Shown here piece by piece: positions 29,844-35,989 of a stretch of DNA of 35,989 nt. The notes beneath the pieces were generated by a model that was not told the origin of the DNA, searched no databases, and saw nothing but the letters and a program-made list of their open reading frames with translations. Source of the DNA: Cyanobacteria bacterium RYN_339 (GTDB taxonomy: Bacteria > Cyanobacteriota > Sericytochromatia > S15B-MN24 > JAQBPE01); the NCBI GenBank assembly GCA_028287685.1, contig JAQBPE010000269.1, forward strand, positions 1 to 35,989, in the 5' to 3' direction. The translations under genes were made by a program, and so were the position numbers. The number at the start of each line of letters is the position of its first letter. Position 1 is the stretch's first letter.

Positions 29844-32800
29844 ATGACCTCACCAGGACGTGAAACCTTGGACCAGATCCTCGCCAACCGCTACCACGTG
29901 CGCTCCGTGTTGGGCGAAGGCGGCATGGGCACCGTGTACCGGGTCGCCGACAAGCTCGGCGACATGGCCGAGGTCGCGCTCAAGACCATCAAGAGCGCCG
30001 GCCCCGTCACGGAAGACCAGCGGCTGCGCTTCAAGGAGGAGTTCCGCGCCATGGCGCGGCTCAAGCACCCGAACACGATCGAGGTGTTGGACTTCGGGCA
30101 GCTCGACGCGACCTCCCTCTACATCACGATGGAGATGGTGCCCGGCCGCGAGCTGGCAGACGTCATGGGCGGCCGCCAGATGCCGTTGGCGGAGGTCTAC
30201 CCCCTCCTGATCCAGCTGCTGCAAGCGCTGGACTTCATCCACTCGCGGCTCTACGTCCACCGCGACATCAAGAGCCAGAACATCCGCGTGCGCGACGACG
30301 GCGTGGTCAAGCTGATGGACTTCGGCCTGATGGGCCAGCTGGGCCAGCCCAGCACCCGCAAGGTGACCGGCTCGCCGGGCTACCTGGCGCCGGAAGTCGC
30401 CATCGGCGGCCTGATCGACGCCAGCTCCGACCTCTATTCGGTGGGCTGCCTCGCCTACGAGATGCTGGCCGGGCGGCTGCCGTTCTCCGGCTCGTTGATC
30501 GAGGTGGTGCGGGCACACGTGGACAAGGCGCCGCCGGCCATCACGGACCTGCGCTCCGACCTGCCCGACCGCCTGGTGCGCGTGCTCAAGCGCATGCTGG
30601 AGAAGGAGCAGACCCGCCGCTACCGCTCCGCGGCCGAGGTGATCGAGGACCTGGCCGCGGTGGCCGGCGTGGCCGTGACGCTGGAGAGCGCGGACCAGCG
30701 CCGCAGCTACCTCGTCACCAGCGAGCTGGTGGGCCGCGACGAGGAACTGGCGCTGCTGGAAGCCGCCCTGACGGACTCGTTGGCCGGCAAGAGCCGCGCC
30801 GTGATGATCGCGGCGCCTGCCGGCACCGGCAAGAGCCGGCTGGTGCAGGAGCTGGTCCTGCATGCCAAGCTGAACCAGGTGCTGGTGATGCATGGCGAGT
30901 GCCTGGAAGTTGGCATGGCGCCTTACGAGGCGTTGGCAGGCTCGCTGCGACCGGCCCTGGCGCACGGCACGGAAGAGGAACGGGAACAGCACGTGGCAGC
31001 CGGCGCCCGCCTGTACCCGGAGCTGTTCACCTGCGATTCGGTGGTCGCCCTGCAGACGCCCGAAGAGCTGGCGAACGCCACCCTGGCCTGGGTGAAGTCG
31101 CTGGCCCAGCGCATGCCGCTGCTCTGGCTGATGGACGACATGCACTGGGCGGACGCCCAGACGCTGGAGGTGTTCAACCACTGCATCCGCAACCTGGGCG
31201 ACGCGCGCGTGCTCTGCCTGGGCACCTTCCGCAACGACGAGACGCCCCCGGGCAGCCCGGTCTGGAGCGCCATCGAGGACGGCAGCGCGGAAGCGCTGAA
31301 GCTGGGGCCCTTGACGCCGGCGTCGCAGGCCGCGCTGCTGGGCGCCATGCTGCAAGACCATGCCATCTCCGAAAGCTTCGCGGACGCGCTCTACGGCGCC
31401 ACCGGCGGCAACGCCTTCTTCCTCACGGAGGCGTTGCGCGCGCTGATGGAGGAAGGCGCGCTGACGCGGCGCGGCGGGCGCTGGTCGTTCCCCGGAGATG
31501 CCTCCGCGCTCTCGCAGCTGACCAGCGTGGAAGCCACGGTCAAGCGCCGCCTGACGCGCCTGGGCAAGGAAGCACGCCGTCTGGCCGGCGTGGCCGCCGT
31601 GCTGGGCCGCCACCAGGACCTGGCCATGCTCCAAAATGTGGCCGAACAGGACGAGGACGAGCTCTTCGCCGCCCTGGACGAGCTGATCGAGCGCCAGTTC
31701 CTCTTGAAGGAGGAGCAAGGCTTCGTCTTCCCGCACGACCGCGTGCGCGAGGCCCTCTACGAGCGCCTCGATCCTGGCGTGCGCGCCACGCTGCACCAGC
31801 GCGCCGGCGAATACCTGGAGGCCCACCCCGGCCCGGACCCCGCCCACCAGCTGCACGGCCTGGCCGCCCACTTCGCCAAGGGTTTGGACCTGCGCAAATC
31901 GTTCCGGTACCAGAGCGAAGCGGCCATCCAGGCCGATGGCCAGGGCGCGGACGCGATCGCCCTGAACCTGCGCTTCCGTGCCGCTGCCGCCCTGGAGGCG
32001 CTGAACGACCCGGCCCACAACCTGGACCTGGTGGAGCTCTGGTGGACCGTCGGCCGCGACTCCTTCGCGCTGGCGCCGCTGCAGGGGCTCGAGAGCATCG
32101 AGAAGCTGATCGCCAAGATCGAGGCCTGGCAAGGCCCCAAGCCGGACAGCCCGCTCTTCAACTTGGCCTCCGCCTATTCCCTGCTGGCGTCCGTGCACGG
32201 CTTCGCGGGCGACCCACGCAAGAGCCTGGCCGCGGCGGAGAAGGCCCTGGAGCGCTCCAAGGACGACGACGTGGACGGCCTCGGCCGCGACGGCCGGGGG
32301 TTCGTGCGATCGCTCGGCCTCATGGGCATGGGGCGGCTGGACGAGGCGATCGCCAACGGCAAGGTGATCGCCGCCTTGCTGGCACCGCGGGTGATGGAGC
32401 TGGCCCCCAACCTGCGCGGCATGGTCGTGGGCGCCCACAGCATCCAAAACGTCGTCTGCTTCCAAGGCTACAAGCCGGACCCGGACATGCGCGACAAGGC
32501 GTTGTACTTCGCCAAGCTGAACGGGGACGACACCCCCTTCACGGTCTGGATGCCGTTTGGCTTCCACGCCACCTTCGCCGGCCGCTGGCGCGAGGCGCAG
32601 GCCTACGTCGAAGACACGGTGCAGAAGTGCCGCCGGGTGGGCTCGCCGCCCTACCCCTACATGTTGGTGATCCGCGTGCAGCTTTGCCTGCAGCGTGGGG
32701 ACGCCGCCACCGCCCTGGCCCAGGCGGACCATGCGCTGGCGCTGCCCAACGTCCAGCAGATCCGCCAGGCCATGCACTTCCTGCACGTGATCCGCGCCCA

Positions 32801-33386
32801 CGCCTTGATCCAGCTCCAGCGGCTGGACGAGGCGGCGGAGGTGATCGCCCACCTGGAAGCCGAAGCGCGCGAGTTCGAGATGGCCCTGTCCGTCATGTTC
32901 TCGCTGGTTGCCAAGGGGCGCCTGGCGCTGGCGCGCAACGACCTCGCCACCGCCCGCGAGGTCCTGACGGAGGCCTACCGCACGGCCGAGGAAGGCCCGG
33001 CGCGCAACCCGCTCTGCCAGATTTGGGCCGGCCGGCAACTGGGTCGCCTCGCGACCGTGGAGCGCGATTGGGCAAAGGGCCAGCGCTACCTGGAAGAGGC
33101 GATCGCCATCGCCGCGCGCGAAGATATCGACCTGCCGCTGGAACAGGCCAACTCGTTGCTCGCGCTGGGCGAGCTGGAGAAGGTGCGCGGCAACGAGGTG
33201 GAAGCGCGAGCCTACTTCACGCGGGCCGGCGACATCTACCACAAGCTCGAGCAGCCGCACTGGCTGCACAACGTGGTGCGCGCGATGGAAGGCTCCAGCG
33301 AGCTCGCCAGCACGATCAGCCAGGCGCCCGCGCCGGCGGCCAGCGTGGAAGCGCGCTGGAACCTGATGCGCGGCGGGATAATGTAA
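29844..33386 (+). CDS. Ser/Thr protein kinase fused to an AAA/STAND ATPase and TPR-like repeats
   Basis: 1180 residues, no membrane segment. The kinase domain (about 17-275) is complete: GEGGMGTVY, K47 in VALK, HRDIKSQN (D141, N146), DFG (159-161) and APE. From about 295 a regulatory ATPase follows: VGRDEEL, Walker A APAGTGKS near 324-331 and Walker B LLWLMDDMHWAD near 425, as in signal-transduction ATPases of the AAA_16/MalT class. Residues after ~620 form helical repeats of TPR type to the C-terminus. The layout resembles PknK-like regulators of myxobacteria and actinobacteria: the repeats sense a ligand or partner, the ATPase oligomerises, the kinase signals. No DNA-binding or cyclase domain is present, so phosphorylation is the output. 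Substrate unknown. No ribosome site precedes the ATG. Confidence 0.92.
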   Translation: MTSPGRETLDQILANRYHVRSVLGEGGMGTVYRVADKLGDMAEVALKTIKSAGPVTEDQRLRFKEEFRAMARLKHPNTIEVLDFGQLDATSLYITMEMVPGRELADVMGGRQMPLAEVYPLLIQLLQALDFIHSRLYVHRDIKSQNIRVRDDGVVKLMDFGLMGQLGQPSTRKVTGSPGYLAPEVAIGGLIDASSDLYSVGCLAYEMLAGRLPFSGSLIEVVRAHVDKAPPAITDLRSDLPDRLVRVLKRMLEKEQTRRYRSAAEVIEDLAAVAGVAVTLESADQRRSYLVTSELVGRDEELALLEAALTDSLAGKSRAVMIAAPAGTGKSRLVQELVLHAKLNQVLVMHGECLEVGMAPYEALAGSLRPALAHGTEEEREQHVAAGARLYPELFTCDSVVALQTPEELANATLAWVKSLAQRMPLLWLMDDMHWADAQTLEVFNHCIRNLGDARVLCLGTFRNDETPPGSPVWSAIEDGSAEALKLGPLTPASQAALLGAMLQDHAISESFADALYGATGGNAFFLTEALRALMEEGALTRRGGRWSFPGDASALSQLTSVEATVKRRLTRLGKEARRLAGVAAVLGRHQDLAMLQNVAEQDEDELFAALDELIERQFLLKEEQGFVFPHDRVREALYERLDPGVRATLHQRAGEYLEAHPGPDPAHQLHGLAAHFAKGLDLRKSFRYQSEAAIQADGQGADAIALNLRFRAAAALEALNDPAHNLDLVELWWTVGRDSFALAPLQGLESIEKLIAKIEAWQGPKPDSPLFNLASAYSLLASVHGFAGDPRKSLAAAEKALERSKDDDVDGLGRDGRGFVRSLGLMGMGRLDEAIANGKVIAALLAPRVMELAPNLRGMVVGAHSIQNVVCFQGYKPDPDMRDKALYFAKLNGDDTPFTVWMPFGFHATFAGRWREAQAYVEDTVQKCRRVGSPPYPYMLVIRVQLCLQRGDAATALAQADHALALPNVQQIRQAMHFLHVIRAHALIQLQRLDEAAEVIAHLEAEAREFEMALSVMFSLVAKGRLALARNDLATAREVLTEAYRTAEEGPARNPLCQIWAGRQLGRLATVERDWAKGQRYLEEAIAIAAREDIDLPLEQANSLLALGELEKVRGNEVEARAYFTRAGDIYHKLEQPHWLHNVVRAMEGSSELASTISQAPAPAASVEARWNLMRGGIM

Positions 33387-33387
33387 C

Positions 33388-34119
33388 TTAGCGCAAGGCG
33401 GCTTCGGGGTCCAGGCGGCCGTACGCCACGCCGGGCAGCGGGCGGGCGGTGCGCTGGAGCCAGTGGGAGACCTGGCCGGCGGTCCAGTCGGGGTGCCGGC
33501 CGCGCAGCTGCGTGGCTACCACCGCAACCTGGGTGGCCGCCCAGGACGTGCAGCTGGCGCCAACATGCAGCCCGAAGGCATAGGTCGAACAGACGCCCTC
33601 GGCCTTGGCCGCGAGGCCGATTTGCGGGCCGCGGTTGCTCTCCTTGAAGGGCAGCCCGTCGCGGCCCAGCCCGCCCACCGCCAGCACGCCCGGCACGGTG
33701 GCGAGCGGGAAGCGCAGCGGCGTGATGGCCTCGCCCAGGTTGCCGGCGGAGGTCACGACCAGGACGTCGCGGGCCAAGGCGCGCCGGACGGCGGCCGTCG
33801 CCGCGTCTCCCGGCACGTCGCCCCTCTCGAACACGCGGGCCGGGTAGGCCAGCACCACGCGGGCGCCGTGGGCCACCGCCCAGTCGATGCCACGCGCCAG
33901 CTGCTCCGCCGTCCCGTGGCCGCGCGCGTCGCGCACCTGCACGCCCAGCAAGGGCAGGTCGCGCGGCACCATCCCGGCGCTGAACGTGCCGTGGAAGTTG
34001 ACCATGTCGCCCGCGTCCAGCGCCGGCGCCCCGCTGACGGCGTTGAACGTCTGCGTGAAACGATCGGCGGGCCCGAGCGGGCCGTCGACGATGGCGAGCG
34101 CCAGGGCAAGCAGCAGCAT
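33388..34119 (-). CDS. minimal S8 (subtilisin-like) serine peptidase
   Basis: 243 residues. The triad is D12 in AIVDGPLG, H43 in NFHGTFSAG and S192 in SCTSWAATQ; N127 in TSAGNLGE is the oxyanion residue. The serine motif deviates from GTSMAxP: Cys precedes Thr and the proline is absent. There is no propeptide and almost no N-terminal extension, so the enzyme is small for the family (usually 270 or more for the domain). The hydrophobic N-terminus (LLLALALAIV) is the first core strand carrying D12; it is unlikely to be cleaved as a signal because that would remove the Asp. Probably intracellular, or inactive-leaning. One nt separates its stop from that of the kinase gene. Confidence 0.8.
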   Translation of the reverse strand: MLLLALALAIVDGPLGPADRFTQTFNAVSGAPALDAGDMVNFHGTFSAGMVPRDLPLLGVQVRDARGHGTAEQLARGIDWAVAHGARVVLAYPARVFERGDVPGDAATAAVRRALARDVLVVTSAGNLGEAITPLRFPLATVPGVLAVGGLGRDGLPFKESNRGPQIGLAAKAEGVCSTYAFGLHVGASCTSWAATQVAVVATQLRGRHPDWTAGQVSHWLQRTARPLPGVAYGRLDPEAALR

Positions 34120-34125
34120 CTCCAG

Positions 34126-34131
34126 ATTCTA
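34126..34131 (-). promoter_or_regulatory. -10 element of a leaderless promoter for the subtilase gene
   Basis: TAGAAT (5 of 6), preceded by GC, ends exactly 6 nt before the ATG at 34119. GGAG abuts the ATG and is too close to act as a ribosome site. Confidence 0.55.
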
Positions 34132-34192
34132 GCGTACCTTCAGCAAACATTCAGGACCGGAAGTGCGCCCGATGCGCTATCGTGTCGAGACG

Positions 34193-34510
34193 ATGGTTGT
34201 CCGGTTCCTCCTGAGCATCTTCTTGTCGCTGTTCCTCGTGGGGTTGACCTCCGCGGAAGGGCGAATCCACGTGCTCGCGCTGCAAGACCAGCTGGGCATG
34301 GAGCGGATGTGCGAGGACGAGACCTTGCATGTCAGGCCCGCGGAGCTGCGCGTGGAAGCGATCCGGCGCGGGCGCATGCCCTACCGGCCTGCCAAGCGGC
34401 GGACCGGTCCCTATTTCTACGTCTCGCGGCCCATTCCCAAGCCCGAGCGCCGGCCCCAGTTGCCCCGGGCTCCCCCGCACCAACCGAGGGCACCTCCTTT
34501 CGCGGCCTGA
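34193..34510 (+). CDS. small exported basic protein of unknown function
   Basis: 105 residues from the ATG at 34193, giving a signal peptide (MVVRFLLSIFLSLFLVG, cleavage near TSA-EG). The mature part is short, with two Cys-free charged segments and an Arg/Pro-rich end (RPIPKPERRPQLPR). A GTG at 34163 is an alternative start but would extend the signal oddly. GCTATCGTGTC upstream has a TATCGT -10 candidate 9 nt before the ATG. It precedes the carbonic anhydrase gene by 37 nt and could be co-transcribed. No family recognised. Confidence 0.6.
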   Translation: MVVRFLLSIFLSLFLVGLTSAEGRIHVLALQDQLGMERMCEDETLHVRPAELRVEAIRRGRMPYRPAKRRTGPYFYVSRPIPKPERRPQLPRAPPHQPRAPPFAA

Positions 34511-34547
34511 ACCCAAGGCCCCCACTAGCGAAAGGACATCCTAAGAG

Positions 34548-35144
34548 ATGCAGAAACTCATCGCCGGCCTGGCTATGTTCCAGGCCCGCCTCTTCCATGC
34601 GCAGCGCCCCCTGTTCGAGCGCCTCGCCCGCGGCCAAGCCCCGGAAACCTTGTTCATCACCTGCTCCGACTCCCGAATCGATCCGTGCCTGCTGACGCAG
34701 ACGGCGCCGGGCGAGCTGTTCATCCTCCGCAACGCCGGGAACCTCATCCCGTCGTACGGCGCGTCGGACTGCGGCGCCTCCGCCACGATCGAGTACGCGG
34801 TCAGGGCGCTGGGCGTGAAGGACGTGATCGTGTGCGGCCACTCGCATTGCGGCGCCATGCAAGCCGTGCTCGATCCCTCCACCCTCGCGGATCTGCCCGC
34901 CATGGCCTCCTGGTTGGGCCACGCGGGTGCGCCGGCCGACGGCCTGCAAGCCACCGTCCAAGCCAACGTCGTGGCCCAGCTCGCGAACCTGCGCACCCAT
35001 CCGGCGGTGCTGACGCGGCTGCAACGCGGGGACCTGCGCCTACACGGCTGGGTCTACGAGTTCGAGCATGGCACGGTCCAGACCTACGACCCGGACGACC
35101 AGAGCTTCCGTCACCTCCTGCCCGACCTGACCGCAGCCGGCTAG
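34548..35144 (+). CDS. beta-class carbonic anhydrase
   Basis: 198 residues. Zinc ligands C39, H98 and C101 and the catalytic Asp-Arg pair D41-R43 are present in ITCSDSR and VCGHSHCGAM. LFILRNAGNLIP and GASDCGASATIEYAV are further family marks, and length is normal. It interconverts CO2 and bicarbonate in the cytosol. The following gene, 14 nt downstream, is a SulP anion transporter, so the pair probably takes up bicarbonate and equilibrates it, or balances pH. AAAGGA lies about 11 nt before the ATG. Confidence 0.95.
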   Translation: MQKLIAGLAMFQARLFHAQRPLFERLARGQAPETLFITCSDSRIDPCLLTQTAPGELFILRNAGNLIPSYGASDCGASATIEYAVRALGVKDVIVCGHSHCGAMQAVLDPSTLADLPAMASWLGHAGAPADGLQATVQANVVAQLANLRTHPAVLTRLQRGDLRLHGWVYEFEHGTVQTYDPDDQSFRHLLPDLTAAG

Positions 35145-35158
35145 CGAGGAGACCCAAG

Positions 35159-35989
35159 ATGCATATCACCCCCAACGATCGGCGCGAAGGCGCCGACGCC
35201 TCCTTCCGCGCGCGCCTGCGCTTCTACCTCACCCCCATCGACGGCCGCTTCGAGGACTTGAAGCAGGGCAACCTCGCCAAGAACGTGGCGCGCGATTTCA
35301 TGGCGGGCTTGATCGTGGCGATGGTCGCCATCCCGCTGGCGATGGGCTTCGCCATGGCCAGCGGCCTGCGCCCGGAGCAGGGCATCGTGGGCGGCGCCGT
35401 GGCCGGCCTGATCGGCGCCCTCTTCGGCGGCTCCAAGTACCAGGTCTACGGCCCCACGGCCGCCTTCATCCCCGTGATCGCCGGGATGATGGCGACGCAT
35501 GACCAGGGCTTCCTGGTGCTGGCGTCGCTATTGGCCGGGCTGGTGCTGCTGGCGCTGGGCCTCGGCAACGCCGGCAAGCTGGTGGCGAAGGTTCCCCACG
35601 CTATCGTGGTGGGCTTCACCATCGGCATCGCCTGCGTGATCGCGCTGTCGCAGCTGGGCGAGGTGCTGGGCCTGCACGCCAAGCTCGGTTATGACGTGTG
35701 GGACAAGCTCCACGGCGTGATCAAGCACCTGGACGAGGTGAACCCCTACGCCATCGTGCTGGCCCTGGGCACGTTCGCCATCAGCAAGGTGCTGCTGCGC
35801 ATCTCGCCGATGATCCCGGCGCCGTTGATCGGCGTGGGCGTGGGCACCCTGCTGGCCTCCACCCTGTGGGCCGGCAAGGGCCTGGCGACCATCGGCGAGA
35901 AGTTCGGCCAGATCCCCACCAACTTCCTGGTCTTCAGCGGCCCGGCCGCGATCCAGTGGACGCCCGCGTTCCTGGGCGACCTGGCCTTC
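35159..35989 (+). CDS. SulP-family anion transporter, probably bicarbonate; C-terminus beyond window
   Basis: 277 codons in frame to the window end. After a ~45-residue cytosolic N-terminus, the membrane domain begins with VARDFMAGLIVAMVAIPLAMGFAMASG and GGSKYQVYGPTAAFIPVI, the TM1-TM3 core of SulP (SLC26) carriers, including the Gly-Pro-Thr-Ala-Ala substrate half-helix. GAGGAG precedes the ATG by about 8 nt. SulP proteins carry sulfate, bicarbonate or dicarboxylates; the upstream carbonic anhydrase points to bicarbonate, as in BicA and in known SulP-anhydrase fusions. Whether a STAS domain follows cannot be seen. Confidence 0.92.
   Translation, partial: MHITPNDRREGADASFRARLRFYLTPIDGRFEDLKQGNLAKNVARDFMAGLIVAMVAIPLAMGFAMASGLRPEQGIVGGAVAGLIGALFGGSKYQVYGPTAAFIPVIAGMMATHDQGFLVLASLLAGLVLLALGLGNAGKLVAKVPHAIVVGFTIGIACVIALSQLGEVLGLHAKLGYDVWDKLHGVIKHLDEVNPYAIVLALGTFAISKVLLRISPMIPAPLIGVGVGTLLASTLWAGKGLATIGEKFGQIPTNFLVFSGPAAIQWTPAFLGDLAF

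Noticed and set aside
29850..33269. 1139-codon open frame on the minus strand opposite the kinase gene
   Set aside because: Its composition is that of a codon shadow, and the plus-strand product has complete kinase and ATPase motifs.

Overview
The window is a compact, high-GC (roughly 68-70% by eye) bacterial chromosomal segment. It holds 28 protein-coding genes, two of them cut by the window ends, and no tRNA, rRNA, CRISPR array or insertion sequence that I could find. The octamer GCGATCGC (HIP1) occurs about 17 times where base composition predicts one or two. That excess is a hallmark of Cyanobacteriota. With the high GC, the many lipoproteins and the absence of photosynthesis genes, it suggests a cyanobacterial-lineage bacterium, possibly a non-photosynthetic relative such as Sericytochromatia. 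The taxonomic placement is inference. Signal peptides, lipoboxes and a beta-barrel-like protein fit a diderm envelope.

Layout. Positions 1-6327 (minus strand) hold an NHL-repeat lipoprotein, a small repetitive protein, a lipoprotein glycosidase, a KAS III-type enzyme and a SAM methyltransferase. Positions 6397-11692 hold an M13 metallopeptidase with a clear terminator, a haem-c lipoprotein, a convergent sugar-lactone oxidase and an anchored protein of unknown role. Positions 11630-15935 (minus) are a tightly coupled four-gene unit: lipoprotein, outer-membrane-like protein, neutral-ceramidase-like hydrolase and PLP-dependent deaminase/aldolase. Two exported proteins of unknown function follow.

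Positions 17568-25437 form a recombination and repair block. Three genes joined by ATGA overlaps encode a helicase-like protein with decayed motifs, an active UvrD-type helicase and a stand-alone PD-(D/E)XK nuclease with an AddB-like four-cysteine cluster. A small iron-permease-like membrane protein and recJ follow. I read the three-gene unit as a split AddAB/RecBCD-type enzyme. It is the best candidate here for an under-described system.

Positions 25434-35989 are mixed: Hsp20, an EamA transporter, a 69-residue disordered protein, a GH13 amylase, a Pro/Thr-rich lipoprotein, a ferritin-like di-iron protein, a giant Ser/Thr kinase-AAA-TPR regulator, a minimal subtilase, a small exported protein, and a beta-carbonic anhydrase next to a SulP transporter (probably bicarbonate uptake).

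Two architectural features cut across the window. Several genes have a -10-like TAnnnT element exactly 6 nt before the start codon and no Shine-Dalgarno sequence, which points to leaderless mRNAs. Convergent gene pairs repeatedly share a 4-nt CTAG or CTAA in which both stop codons overlap.
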